Source of the DNA: Roseiarcus sp050013275 | GTDB taxonomy: Bacteria; Pseudomonadota; Alphaproteobacteria; Rhizobiales; Beijerinckiaceae | Direction: 5' to 3' | NCBI GenBank assembly: GCA_050013275.1 | Contig: JBEKFO010000008.1 | Location: 1-28,331 of the forward strand | Length of the DNA stretch: 28,331 bases | Part shown: in pieces, positions 15,202-23,825 of the stretch | Layout: each line of letters starts with the position of its first letter | Position numbering within the stretch: the stretch's first letter is position 1 | Notes under the pieces: model-generated | What the model was told of the DNA's origin: nothing | Databases searched by the model: none | What the model saw: the letters and a program-made list of their open reading frames with translations, nothing else | Translations under genes and position numbers: made by a program

Positions 15202-16512
15202 ATGGTCGATCTCAGCGCCAGTTTCGTCGGCATCAAGTCGCCCAATCCGTTCTGGCTCGCCTCGGCGCCGCCGACCGACCGCAAGATCAATGTCGAGCGC
15301 GCTTTTCGGGCCGGCTGGGGTGGCGTCGTATGGAAGACCCTCGGCGAGGAGGGGCCAGCCGTGGTCAACGTTTCCGGCGCGCGCTACGGCGCTCTGCACG
15401 GCCCCGACCGACGGGTGATCGCGCTCAACAACATCGAACTGATCACCGACCGCGATCTCGAGATCAACTTGCGCGAAATCAAGGAGGTCAAGCGCGAATG
15501 GCCCGACCGAGCGCTGGTGGTTTCGCTGATGGTTCCGTGCGAGGAGGAATCCTGGCGGAAGATCCTCGCCCGGGTGGAAGAAACGGAGTGCGACGGGGTC
15601 GAGCTGAATTTCGGCTGCCCGCATGGCATGTCCGAGCGCGGCATGGGCTCGGCCGTCGGCCAAGTCCCCGAATACATCGAGATGGTGACGCGCTGGTGTA
15701 AGGCCCATACGCGCATGCCGGTCATCGTCAAGCTGACGCCCAACATCGCCGACATCCGGCACCCCGCCCACGCCGCCAAGCGCGGCGGCGCCGACGCGGT
15801 CTCGCTCATCAACACCATCAATTCGATCATGGGCGTCGATCTCGACGCGATGGCGCCGGCGAACCCGATCGACGGCAAGGGGACGCACGGCGGCATGTGC
15901 GGTCCGGCGGTCAAGCCGATCGCGCTGTCGATGGTGTCGGAAATCGCGCGCGATCCGAAAACCGCGGGACTGCCGATCTCGGGGATCGGCGGCGTGACGA
16001 CGTGGCGCGACGCCGCCGAGTTCATCGCGCTGGGCGCCGGCAACGTGCAGGTGTGCACGGCCGTGATGACCTACGGTTTCAAGATCATCGACGAGCTGAC
16101 CACAGGCCTGAAGGCTTTCATGGCGGCCAAGGGCTATCGCAGCATCGACGATTTTCGCGGCCGCGCCATACCCAACGTGACCGACTGGCAATTCCTCAAT
16201 CTCAATTACGTCGCCAAGGCCGAGATCGATCAGAGCCTGTGCATCAAATGCGGACGCTGCCACATCGCCTGCGAGGACACTTCGCATCAGGCGATCTTCC
16301 CGGCGATCAACGGCGAGCGCAAGTTCGTGGTCAACGACGCAGAATGCGTGGGCTGCAACCTCTGCGTTCTGGTTTGCCCGGTCGAGAACTGCATCAAGCT
16401 CGTCCACAAGACGGAGGGCGTCGACCCCCGCACGGGTCTCGACTATGCGCAACCGCCGCGCAACTGGACTGCGCACCCCGACAATCCCGCGGTGAAGGCG
16501 CCGGCTGAATAG
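15202..16512 (+). CDS. preA: Dihydropyrimidine dehydrogenase, FMN/Fe-S catalytic subunit
   Basis: 436 residues. The N-terminal 300 are a dihydroorotate-dehydrogenase-type FMN barrel (SPNPFWLASAPPTD; ELNFGCPHGMSERGMG; ISGIGGVTTWRDAAEFIALG). The C-terminus carries two 4Fe-4S motifs, CIKCGRCHIAC and CVGCNLCVLVCPVENC, which receive electrons from PreT. It reduces uracil and thymine to the dihydropyrimidines, the first step of reductive degradation. Mammalian DPD has its catalytic Cys in GLACGQ; here the loop reads GSAVGQ, which I believe is usual in bacterial enzymes. ATG 15202 has AAGGAG at the right distance. The hydantoinase and ureidopropionase genes needed to finish the pathway are not in the window. 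Confidence 0.93.
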   Translation: MVDLSASFVGIKSPNPFWLASAPPTDRKINVERAFRAGWGGVVWKTLGEEGPAVVNVSGARYGALHGPDRRVIALNNIELITDRDLEINLREIKEVKREWPDRALVVSLMVPCEEESWRKILARVEETECDGVELNFGCPHGMSERGMGSAVGQVPEYIEMVTRWCKAHTRMPVIVKLTPNIADIRHPAHAAKRGGADAVSLINTINSIMGVDLDAMAPANPIDGKGTHGGMCGPAVKPIALSMVSEIARDPKTAGLPISGIGGVTTWRDAAEFIALGAGNVQVCTAVMTYGFKIIDELTTGLKAFMAAKGYRSIDDFRGRAIPNVTDWQFLNLNYVAKAEIDQSLCIKCGRCHIACEDTSHQAIFPAINGERKFVVNDAECVGCNLCVLVCPVENCIKLVHKTEGVDPRTGLDYAQPPRNWTAHPDNPAVKAPAE

Positions 16513-16536
16513 CGCCCCGCCGCCCCTGCGTCCCGC

Positions 16537-16562
16537 GCCCGCGTGTCGAAAATGTCGCGGGC
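16537..16562 (+). terminator. Hairpin after preA, weak terminator candidate
   Basis: GCCCGCG (16537-16543) and CGCGGGC (16556-16562) form a 7-bp stem with a 12-base loop, 24 bp after the preA stop. The following bases (TCGTCATGTT) are not a true U-tract, so termination activity is uncertain. Confidence 0.3.
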
Positions 16563-16622
16563 TCGTCATGTTGCTCTCAGCCGGGAAGGCGATAGGCTGG
16601 TCGCTTAGCCAGGGGGCGGAGT

Positions 16623-17198
16623 ATGTCACATACGTCGCGAAGACCAGCCCATCGAAATGGAATTCGCGCCAAGTTGAAAGTCCTCACAGCGGCGGCGCTG
16701 CTGTCGGCCCTGGCGCCATCGGGCGTAGCGTTCGCCGGCGACCCCAATCCTGTTCCTCTCGTCCCGAAGGGCGATCCCGCGATGAACGCGGCCTTCGCCC
16801 ACGCGGCGGCGACCCTCGACGATTTTCTCGCCAAATGGCGCCATCCGCCGCCGGGCGCGGAGCAGTTTTCCGTCAAGATCGGCTTGCAGGACACGCCCAG
16901 CGCTCCCGGCTACACCGTCGTCAGGCCGGGCGCGCCCGGCGCGATCGAGTGGTTCTGGACCGATAATCTGCGCGTCGACGGGACAGGATTTTCCGCTCAG
17001 CTCAGCAACGACCCCGAACGCGTGCGCAACGTCTCATTCGGCCAAACCGTCCGTTTCACCCGTGAGGATATCGGCGACTGGATGTATTGGCAGAACGGCA
17101 AAATTGTCGGCAACGCGACAGCCTGCCCGGCGCTCGCGCACGCCACGGCCGAAGATCGCCGCCAGATGAAGGAACAGTACGGGCTCGTTTGCGATTAG
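16623..17198 (+). CDS. Exported DUF2314-domain protein
   Basis: 191 residues. The N-terminus is basic with a hydrophobic core and an AFA-type signal-peptidase site (LTAAALLSALAPSGVAFAG, ending about residue 39), so the mature protein is probably periplasmic. The mature part matches DUF2314: a helix (MNAAFAHAAATLDDFLAKW), then strands with IEWFWTDNLRVDG, then the signature FGQTVRFTREDIGDWMYW and QNGKIVGN. Family function is unknown. The C-terminal Cys residues (ACPAL and VCD) could form a disulfide. It converges with nrnC and the two genes share the last 4 bp. Start choice: this ATG gives a complete signal peptide. Confidence 0.75.
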   Translation: MSHTSRRPAHRNGIRAKLKVLTAAALLSALAPSGVAFAGDPNPVPLVPKGDPAMNAAFAHAAATLDDFLAKWRHPPPGAEQFSVKIGLQDTPSAPGYTVVRPGAPGAIEWFWTDNLRVDGTGFSAQLSNDPERVRNVSFGQTVRFTREDIGDWMYWQNGKIVGNATACPALAHATAEDRRQMKEQYGLVCD

Positions 17199-17815
17199 GG
17201 CGAAGCGTGGGCGAAAATATCCATCTCGGCGAAGCCAGCGAGGTCGAGGCGCACGCGCTCGGGAAGGTAGGCGAACGCCGCCCGCGCGAGCCCGTCGCGG
17301 CCCTCGCGCGTCAGCATCGCATCGAGCTTGTCGCGTAGCGCGTGCAGGTAGAGCACGTCTGAAGCCGCATAGGCGAGCTGGGCCTCGCTCAACGCCTCGG
17401 CGCCCCAGTCCGAGGACTGCTGCTGCTTGGATATCTCGACCCCGATGAGCTCGCGCGTCAGGTCCTTCAGGCCGTGTCGATCGGTGTAGGTGCGCGCGAT
17501 CTTGGAGGCGATCTTGGTGCAATAGACCGGCGCCGGCATCACGCCGAAAGCGTGGCATAAGGTCGCCATGTCGAAGCGGCCGAAATGAAAGAGCTTGAGC
17601 ACGTTCGCGCCAGCGAGCATCTTTTCCAGATTGGGCGCGCGCGTCTGTCCGGGCGCGATCTGGACGATCTCGGCGTCGCCGTCGCCGCGCGAAAGCTGCA
17701 CCACGCAGAGCCGGTCGCGGCTGACTTCCAGGCCGAGCGTTTCGGTGTCGATGGCGACGACGGGGCCGAGATCGAGACCGTCGGGAAGATCGCCCTTATG
17801 GAAGCGAATGGTCAT
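17195..17815 (-). CDS. nrnC: NrnC-type 3'-5' exoribonuclease (nano-RNase)
   Basis: 206 residues: a stand-alone DEDDy exonuclease domain without the HRDC domain of RNase D. The catalytic set is visible: D23 and E25 in AIDTETLGL, D82 in FHFGRFDMATL, and Y149 with D153 in YAASDVLYLHALRDKL. The start MTIRFHKGDLPDG, the block YCTKIASKIARTYTDRHGLK and the end LAGFAEMDIFAHASP match the alphaproteobacterial NrnC family, which degrades di- and oligoribonucleotides and replaces oligoribonuclease (Orn). It lies 40 bp after the molybdoenzyme gene on the same strand and may be co-transcribed, though no functional link is evident. Its stop overlaps the convergent DUF2314 stop by 4 bp. Confidence 0.93.
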   Translation of the reverse strand: MTIRFHKGDLPDGLDLGPVVAIDTETLGLEVSRDRLCVVQLSRGDGDAEIVQIAPGQTRAPNLEKMLAGANVLKLFHFGRFDMATLCHAFGVMPAPVYCTKIASKIARTYTDRHGLKDLTRELIGVEISKQQQSSDWGAEALSEAQLAYAASDVLYLHALRDKLDAMLTREGRDGLARAAFAYLPERVRLDLAGFAEMDIFAHASP

Positions 17816-17855
17816 TGTCTGCGCATAGCGGCGCGCTCAATCCGGGTCAAGTCGG

Positions 17856-18641
17856 TCAAATTCCCGCATACCATTCATAACCGCGATCTTCCCAGAATCC
17901 GCCTCGCCCGCCGCCCAGGGCGGCGAAGCTCTCGATCGCCTCGATGCGCATGACGTATTTGGCCATTTTGTAGCCGAGCTGACGTTCGACGCGCAGCCGC
18001 AGCGGCGCGCCGTGCTCGACGGCGAGCGGCGCGCCGTTCATTTCGTAGGCGAGAATCGTTTGCGGGTGGTAGGCGTCGATAAGATCGATTGTCTCGTAAT
18101 AGAGGCCTTCCTCTCCCAAATCCCGCCCGAGATCGTCGGCGCAGAAGAACGCGATGTAGCGCGCCGACGGCTTGAGGCTCGCGGTGTCGAGCACCGCGGC
18201 GAGCGGCGCGCCCGTCCATTGCCCGATGCAACTCCAGCCTTCGACGCAGTCGTGACGTGTGATCTGCGTGCGCGAAGGCATTGCACGCAAATCGGCCAGC
18301 GAAAGCGCGAGCGGCTTGTCGACCAGGCCGCCGACTTCGAGCCGCCAATCGACAAAATGCGCGTTGCGCGCCGCGACGTAGGCGGGATCGTCGGGATCGG
18401 TGGAGCCGTTGGGCCTGAAATAGCCCGAAATGTCGGCGTGCGGATATTCGGGCGCGAGCGCTTGGCGCGGCGCCAACAGAGCGCGCTGCACGGCTCGGTT
18501 CAGCGTCTCGGCCGAGTCGAGGAGCGACATCACGCCGGGCGAGCGCGAATCGAGGTTGCATCCGGATAGCGCGAGCGCGCCGCCTCCCGCGACCGTCCCC
18601 AGGAGGACTTGGCGACGGCTGAGGGGCTTATCACGCGTCAT
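17856..18641 (-). CDS. Tat-exported sulfite-oxidase/MsrP-like molybdoenzyme
   Basis: 261 residues of the oxidoreductase molybdopterin-binding (sulfite oxidase/YedY) fold. The N-terminus has a Tat signal, SRRQVLLGTVAGGGAL, followed by LSGC, so a lipid-anchored form (Cys28) is possible. The Mo-ligating cysteine is C132 in RHDCVEGWSCIGQWTG, the same CVEGWS block as MsrP. Downstream GAPLRLRVERQLGYKMAKYV fits the cofactor pocket. The neighbouring b-type cytochrome overlaps it by 11 bp and presumably exchanges electrons with it, as MsrQ does with MsrP, although the cytochrome is of another family. The substrate (methionine sulfoxide, sulfite or other) cannot be told. Confidence 0.85.
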   Translation of the reverse strand: MTRDKPLSRRQVLLGTVAGGGALALSGCNLDSRSPGVMSLLDSAETLNRAVQRALLAPRQALAPEYPHADISGYFRPNGSTDPDDPAYVAARNAHFVDWRLEVGGLVDKPLALSLADLRAMPSRTQITRHDCVEGWSCIGQWTGAPLAAVLDTASLKPSARYIAFFCADDLGRDLGEEGLYYETIDLIDAYHPQTILAYEMNGAPLAVEHGAPLRLRVERQLGYKMAKYVMRIEAIESFAALGGGRGGFWEDRGYEWYAGI

Positions 18642-19479
18642 GGGTTTCCTCCTTGATGCGATAGCGGCCGGTGATCATCGCGACCATGTTGTTGCGGACG
18701 CCGGAGACCAGCGCCATCGTCACGTGCACGACGACGAAAGCGACGAGGTACGTCGCCAAGAGAAAGTGGATCGTGCGCGCCGTCTGGCGGCCGCCGAACA
18801 GATCGAGCAGCCAGGGAAACGCCGCGTCCATCGCCGGCGACATCGTCAGCCCGGCGAGCACGAGGATCGGCAGTGCGACGACGACGCTCAGGTAGGCGAG
18901 CTTCTGCAACACGTTGTAGCGCAGCGCCGCGTCGCCTTTCGGAAACTTCAGGCGCAAGTGATCCCACGCGGTTCGCGGGATCGAGCGCAATTCGGCACGA
19001 TCGGGAAGAAGATCGCGAATGTGCCGGCGCGCGAACAAGTTGACGACGTATACCAGGCCGTTGACGACGAGAATCCAGGCGAAGAAGAAGTGCCAGCGGC
19101 GCCCCATCGCCAGATCCTGGTCGGCCGGAAGGGTCGCCCAGGACGGAAAGCCGCGCTCCTCGAGATCGCCGCCTGGTCCCCGCGAGACGCCGAAGAGCCC
19201 GGTCGTGTCGAACGAATGGCCCCACAGCGTGGTGACGCCGGAGACCGCGCCGTCGGCGCTCTCTCGCGCGCTCATCGAGAAGAACGGGTTGCGGAAGTTC
19301 GTCGCCGCGCCCCAGCTGAGCGCCGGACGGGCGTTGAAAATTTGCAGCCCGCTCATCAGCATCACGAGGATGCAGACCGCGTTGACCCAGTGGCACACCC
19401 GGACCAGCAGGGAGTGCCGAACGACGACGCGCGCGCCGGCGGCGGCGGGCGCAGCGGACGCAGAGCGGGCAAAGGCCAT
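18631..19479 (-). CDS. Cytochrome b561-like membrane subunit
   Basis: 282-residue b-type cytochrome of the hydrogenase/formate-dehydrogenase/thiosulfate-reductase membrane-subunit type. HSLLVRVCHWVNAVCILVML starts helix 1 with a candidate haem His; WHFFFAWILVVNGLVYVV is helix 2; then YLSVVVALPILVLAGLTMS and IHFLLATYLVAFVVVHVTMA with further His residues. About 70 periplasmic residues (NFRNPFFSMSARESADG, then a Gly-rich part) separate the first helices. It probably passes electrons between quinol and the molybdoenzyme encoded next. ATG 19479 has GGGAG upstream. The pair is the first part of a minus-strand unit that may continue into nrnC. Confidence 0.85.
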   Translation of the reverse strand: MAFARSASAAPAAAGARVVVRHSLLVRVCHWVNAVCILVMLMSGLQIFNARPALSWGAATNFRNPFFSMSARESADGAVSGVTTLWGHSFDTTGLFGVSRGPGGDLEERGFPSWATLPADQDLAMGRRWHFFFAWILVVNGLVYVVNLFARRHIRDLLPDRAELRSIPRTAWDHLRLKFPKGDAALRYNVLQKLAYLSVVVALPILVLAGLTMSPAMDAAFPWLLDLFGGRQTARTIHFLLATYLVAFVVVHVTMALVSGVRNNMVAMITGRYRIKEETHDA

Positions 19480-19678
19480 GACAAGTCTCCCGCCCTTGCG
19501 GCGCGCTCTTGATGTACGCGCCGACGTCGCGAAAGTTTCTCGAGAGCCATTCTAATTTTCATTTGGTGATTTTTTTGGGCGCTGCCCGAACGACCCTGCC
19601 CCGGCCAATGTCCGCTTCGCCTGTCGCGGAGCGCGCGACTGGTTGCGCGAAGGGGGCGCGCCATCTTACAAGCGCGCG
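19480..19678. other. Divergent intergenic region, cytochrome b / CobW genes
   Basis: This 199-bp stretch must hold promoters in both directions. A notable AT-rich patch with a run of seven T (19569-19578 region) adjoins GGGCGCTGCCC, but the T-run precedes the small hairpin and so is not a terminator on the plus strand. CTCGAG and GAAACTTTC on the minus strand are possible promoter pieces; I could not assign a consensus with confidence. Confidence 0.3.
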
Positions 19679-20776
19679 ATGACGACCGCGCCCGGAGCGC
19701 CAAGCGCAATGAAATTCGCACCGGCGGGAGGCGACCTCGCCGTTCCGCTGCATGTCGTGACCGGCTTCCTCGGCGCCGGCAAGACCAGTTTGATCAACCG
19801 CTTGCTGCGCGCGCGCGAACTCGCGGACGCGCTGGTGATCGTCAACGAATGGGGAGAGGTCGGGCTCGATCATCTGTTGTTCGAGGCGATCGAGGGCGAG
19901 GTGATCGTCATGCCATCGGGCTGCCTGTGCTGCACCTTGCGCGGCGACCTCGTCGATTGCTTGCACGAGCTGCTCGTCCGCCGCGACGATGGGGCGCTTG
20001 CGCCCTTCCCGAGGATTGTCCTGGAGACGAGCGGCCTTTCCGATCCGACGCCGATCCTGCACGCCTTGATCGCCGACCCGGTTCTGTCGCGCCGGACGAC
20101 GCTCGCGGGCGTCACCACGCTCGTCGACGCCGTCAACGGCGAGGCGCCGCTCGACGCCCACCGAGAGGCGCGGCGACAAGTCGCGCTCGCCGACCGCATC
20201 GCGCTGACAAAGAGCGACCTCGTCGCAGGGCCGGACCGCGCGGCGCGCCTGGCGCGGCTGCGCGCGATGCTCGAGGCCGTCAATCCGGTCGCGCCGATCC
20301 TCGACGCCGCGGCCGGCGAATTCGGGCTCGACGCATTCCTCGCCGAGCCGCTCGATTTCCCCGCTCGCGCCGGCGGCGCGGACGCAAGCGTCCATGCCGG
20401 TTCGATCCGCGCCTACGCCTTCGCCGCCCCCGATCCGGTCGGCGCGCCCGCCTTCGCGCGCTTCCAGAGCCTGCTGCATGCGATGCTCGGGCCGCGGCTG
20501 TTGCGCATCAAGGGCCTTGTCGCGCTCGCCGAGCATCCGGATCAACCGCTGGTCGTCAACGGCGCGCAACACGTCTTTCACGCGCCGCGCCGCCTCGATG
20601 TCTGGCCGGACGGCGACCGCGCGACGCGGGTCGTGGTCATTGTCGACGGTGTCGAGCGCGCGGTCGTCGACCGACTGTGGCGGGCGTTGTCCGGCGTTCC
20701 GCAAATCGATGCGCCCGATCTCGCGGCGCTCGTGGAAAATCCGTTGGCCCCGCGCCCCGGCGGGCTGCTAGGCTAG
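19679..20776 (+). CDS. CobW/ZNG1-family metal-chaperone GTPase
   Basis: 365 residues from ATG 19679; ATG 19709, after GGAG, is an equally credible start that shortens the N-terminus by 10. The P-loop is VTGFLGAGKTSLIN (residues 27-40), and the hallmark metal-binding motif GCLCC is at 81-85, just after the switch region. LETSGLSDPTPIL and ALTKSDLV (the NKxD-like guanine motif) follow. A C-terminal CobW_C domain (GLVALAEHPDQPLVVNGAQH) ends the protein. Such proteins deliver Zn2+ or Co2+ to client enzymes using GTP. No Zur or cobalamin site is obvious nearby. The next gene follows by about 65 bp on the same strand, so co-transcription is possible. Confidence 0.9.
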   Translation: MTTAPGAPSAMKFAPAGGDLAVPLHVVTGFLGAGKTSLINRLLRARELADALVIVNEWGEVGLDHLLFEAIEGEVIVMPSGCLCCTLRGDLVDCLHELLVRRDDGALAPFPRIVLETSGLSDPTPILHALIADPVLSRRTTLAGVTTLVDAVNGEAPLDAHREARRQVALADRIALTKSDLVAGPDRAARLARLRAMLEAVNPVAPILDAAAGEFGLDAFLAEPLDFPARAGGADASVHAGSIRAYAFAAPDPVGAPAFARFQSLLHAMLGPRLLRIKGLVALAEHPDQPLVVNGAQHVFHAPRRLDVWPDGDRATRVVVIVDGVERAVVDRLWRALSGVPQIDAPDLAALVENPLAPRPGGLLG

Positions 20777-20841
20777 GGCGCCGCCCCGAGGAGGCAAAAG
20801 ATTCGAGGCGCGGCTTGTCATTTCAGCAATCTCGTTCATAG

Positions 20842-22686
20842 ATGAACTATCGCGATGGTGATCGCCGTGGGGGAGTGAGCGCCGGCATGCTGGCTCGATT
20901 GAAGAGCGAAATCGTCTATGCAAAAGGCATCTTTCGCGCTTTGACGCGAACGAGGCGGGTCGTCGAGACGCCGACTCGAACGATCGGCGACTATCTCGAG
21001 CGTTGGGCCGCGGACTATGCGGACAGGCCCGCCCTCATCGGCCAGAACGAGTCCTTCACCTATCGCGAGCTCGAAGCGCGCGCCAACCGCTACGCCCGTT
21101 GGGCGCTGGCGCGCGGACTGCGAAAAGGCGACGCGGTCTGCCTGATGATGCCGAACCGGCCGGAATATCTCGCGATCTGGATGGGCTTCGCGCGTGTCGG
21201 CGTGGCGACGGCGCTGATCAACACCAATCTGGCCGGTCCATCGCTCGCCCACTGCGTCGCCATCGTCGGCGCCAAGGCGGCCCTCGTCGATGCCTCTCTG
21301 AGGCCGCAATGGGCCGGCGCGCAAGAGCATCTCAGCGCCGATCTCGCTGTTTTCGCCCACGGCGACGCCGCGAGCGGCGAAAAGCGCGTCGACGAGGAAG
21401 TCGAAGCTTTCAGCGCGGCGCCGCTTGCCGCGCACGAGCGTCCGGCGCTGACGATCGACGACAGTGCGCTCTTCATCTTCACCTCGGGCACGACCGGACT
21501 GCCCAAGGCGGCGCGCATCACCCATTCGCGCGTGTTGCGCGTCATGTTCGCGTTCGCCGCCGCGGCGAACGCGAGCGCCGATGACCGCCTATACAATTGC
21601 CTGCCGATGTACCATTCCAACGGCGGCGTGATCGCGAGCGGCGTCGCTCTTTCCGTCGGCGGCTCGTGCTACATCCGCGAGCGCTTTTCGGCGAGCGAAT
21701 TCTGGAACGATGCGATCCGGCACGACTGCACGCTGTTCATCTACGTCGGCGAACTGTGCCGCTATCTTCTCAATACGCCGCCGGGCCCAAACGATCGCGC
21801 GCATCGGATCCGTCTGTGCGTCGGCAATGGGCTGCGGCCGGATATCTTTTCGGCGTTCCGGGAACGTTTCGGCATTCGCGACGTGCTCGAATTCTACGCG
21901 GCGACCGAAGGCAACGTCGTGCTGTTCAACTTCGATTCGCATCCGGGCGCGATCGGCCGCCTGCCGGGATGGGCCGCCAAGCGGTTTCCGGTCAAGACCG
22001 TCGCCTTCGACGTCGACGAGGGGGTCGAGAGGCGCGACGCGCGGGGGCGATGCATCGAATGCGGGGTCGACGAGCCGGGCGAGCTGCTTGCCGAAATCCT
22101 GCAAGATCCCAAGCAGCCCGCCGCGCGCTTCGACGGCTACGCCGATCCGGCCGCCACGAAGGCAAAAATCTTGCGCGACGTCTTTCGTCCTGGCGACGCC
22201 TGGTTCCGCACCGGCGACCTCGTCAGGCGCGACGCGCGCGGCTATTACTATTTCGTCGACCGCATCGGCGACACCTTTCGCTGGAAGGGCGAGAACGTCT
22301 CGACGACCGAGGTCGCCGAGACGATCGCGACGTTCCCCGGCGTGCTGGAGGCGATCGTCTACGGCGTCGCGGTTCCTGCCCACGACGGGCGCGCCGGCAT
22401 GGCGGCGCTCGTCATCGACAATATCGCGGCTTTCGATCTGGCGGGTCTGCGCGCGCTGATCATCGAGCGCCTGCCCATCTATGCGCGCCCCGTGTTCCTG
22501 CGTTTTCGCCCCAAGCTCGATCTTACCGGAACGTTCAAGCCGAAAAAGACCGAGCTGGTCGCGCAAGGGTTCGATCCCGAGCGGGCGCACGATCCGATCT
22601 ACTTTGACGATCGCGGCCAAGGCGTCTATTGCCGAGTCGACGCGGATTTCATCGCTGGCGTCGAGGCTGGAGCGATCCAATTGTGA
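20842..22686 (+). CDS. FATP-type (very-)long-chain acyl-CoA synthetase
   Basis: 614 residues of the AMP-forming adenylating superfamily. The AMP-binding P-loop is FIFTSGTTGLPKAA (211-224); the ATP/adenine motif is EFYAATEGNVVLFNFD; the hinge region is WFRTGDLVRRDARGYYYFVDR; and the C-terminal Lys block is TGTFKPKKTELVAQGFDP. The YAATEGN and FRWKGENVST blocks place it with fatty-acid transport protein / very-long-chain acyl-CoA synthetases rather than FadD. It activates fatty acids to acyl-CoA, probably at the membrane. The true start may be ATG 20887, which has GGGGGAG upstream, whereas 20842 has none. The stop overlaps the next gene as GTGA, implying coupled expression with an acyltransferase. 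Confidence 0.88.
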   Translation: MNYRDGDRRGGVSAGMLARLKSEIVYAKGIFRALTRTRRVVETPTRTIGDYLERWAADYADRPALIGQNESFTYRELEARANRYARWALARGLRKGDAVCLMMPNRPEYLAIWMGFARVGVATALINTNLAGPSLAHCVAIVGAKAALVDASLRPQWAGAQEHLSADLAVFAHGDAASGEKRVDEEVEAFSAAPLAAHERPALTIDDSALFIFTSGTTGLPKAARITHSRVLRVMFAFAAAANASADDRLYNCLPMYHSNGGVIASGVALSVGGSCYIRERFSASEFWNDAIRHDCTLFIYVGELCRYLLNTPPGPNDRAHRIRLCVGNGLRPDIFSAFRERFGIRDVLEFYAATEGNVVLFNFDSHPGAIGRLPGWAAKRFPVKTVAFDVDEGVERRDARGRCIECGVDEPGELLAEILQDPKQPAARFDGYADPAATKAKILRDVFRPGDAWFRTGDLVRRDARGYYYFVDRIGDTFRWKGENVSTTEVAETIATFPGVLEAIVYGVAVPAHDGRAGMAALVIDNIAAFDLAGLRALIIERLPIYARPVFLRFRPKLDLTGTFKPKKTELVAQGFDPERAHDPIYFDDRGQGVYCRVDADFIAGVEAGAIQL

Positions 22687-23825
22687 CGGAGCCAAGGGCC
22701 GGCGAAACGGTCTTTGTCGAGACGCCGAACCCACGCGATCTCACGCGCTATGAAGCGGCGTGGCTGGGCCTTGCCGCGCGCGCCACGCAGCCCAACGTTT
22801 TCGCCGAGAGCGCCTTCCTCATGCCCGCGCTCGCACGCTTGGCTCCGCTGGGTCGGGTCGTCACGCTGCTGGCATGGAGCGACGCGGCGCGCACGAGCCT
22901 GATCGGCTTGGCCGTGATGGAGTTTCCGCGCCTGCCGCTCGGATTGGCGCGCGTCTGGCGCAGCGAACAGGCAGGATTCGCGTCGATCGTCCTCGATCGC
23001 GACGCGGCGGAGCGAGCGCTGAGCGCGATCGTCGCCTGGTTGCGGCGCGAACGGCGCGGCGTCCGCGGACTGGTGCTGCCGTTCGTGGAGGCGAACGGCC
23101 CGATCGCCCGGGCCGTCAAGGCCGTCGCCGAACGAGAATCGCTGCGATTGGCGACGATCAATCAGCGGCGGCGCGCCGCATTGCCGGCAGGGCCGACTTC
23201 CCGCTTCGAGGCGGGCCTCGACAAGAGGCGCCGCAAGGAATGGGCGCGCCAACGCCGGCGCCTGGAAGAGCGCGGCCGCGTGGAAGCGACGGCCGCCGCC
23301 GACCCCGACGCCGTCGAAGCGTTTCTGGCGCTCGAACAACGCGGATGGAAGGGCGCGCGGGGCACCGCGCTCGGCGCCGACGCGGCGCGCGCCGCGTTTA
23401 CGCGCGAGATGCTCGCAGGGTTCGCGGAGCGCGGCCAGCTCAGCGTGCATCGCCTCGCGCTCGACGGCGAACCGATCGCCATCGGCCTTGTGCTGCGCTC
23501 GGGCGATCGCGCCTTCTATTGGAAGACCGCCTATGACGAGCGCTTCGCCGAATACTCGCCGGGTTTGCAGCTGACGCTCGAGCTGTCGCGCCGGCTGGAG
23601 CGCGAGCCGGGTCTTGCGCTGATCGATTCCTGCGCGATTTCCGACTACCCGATGATCGACCGGCTGTGGCGCGCGCGACTCGATGTTGCGGATCTCGCGC
23701 TCGCGCTGCGCGCCGGCCCGGCGCGCGGCTTCGCGCTGGGAATCGCCGCAATCGACGCGAAACGCCGGTTGCGGGAGTTCGCCAAGCGCGCGATCAACCC
23801 GTTGCTCGGACGCAAACGCTCCTGA
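22683..23825 (+). CDS. CelD/FemAB-like GNAT acyltransferase
   Basis: 380 residues from GTG 22683, chosen because it overlaps the upstream stop codon as GTGA; an upstream in-frame ATG lies inside the acyl-CoA synthetase gene. The C-terminal half matches the Acetyltransf_6 (CelD/BcsL) domain: a basic helix (LDKRRRKEWARQRRRLEERG), then AFLALEQRGWKGARGTAL, then LALDGEPIAIGLVLRSGDRAF and YWKTAYDERFAEYSPGLQL. These proteins transfer acyl or aminoacyl groups to lipids, polysaccharides or peptides. Coupling to an acyl-CoA synthetase suggests an acyl-CoA-dependent modification of a lipid or envelope molecule. The acceptor is unknown and no signal peptide is seen. Confidence 0.8.
   Translation: MTEPRAGETVFVETPNPRDLTRYEAAWLGLAARATQPNVFAESAFLMPALARLAPLGRVVTLLAWSDAARTSLIGLAVMEFPRLPLGLARVWRSEQAGFASIVLDRDAAERALSAIVAWLRRERRGVRGLVLPFVEANGPIARAVKAVAERESLRLATINQRRRAALPAGPTSRFEAGLDKRRRKEWARQRRRLEERGRVEATAAADPDAVEAFLALEQRGWKGARGTALGADAARAAFTREMLAGFAERGQLSVHRLALDGEPIAIGLVLRSGDRAFYWKTAYDERFAEYSPGLQLTLELSRRLEREPGLALIDSCAISDYPMIDRLWRARLDVADLALALRAGPARGFALGIAAIDAKRRLREFAKRAINPLLGRKRS

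Noticed and set aside
14854..16629. 591-codon open frame on the minus strand
   Set aside because: It lies opposite preA and the 3' end of preT and has no recognisable domain or start context; codon-position bias belongs to the plus-strand genes.
19565..19600. T-run beside GGGCGCTGCCC as an intrinsic terminator
   Set aside because: The T-run precedes the hairpin on the plus strand and becomes an A-run after it on the minus strand, so neither orientation is hairpin followed by U-tract.
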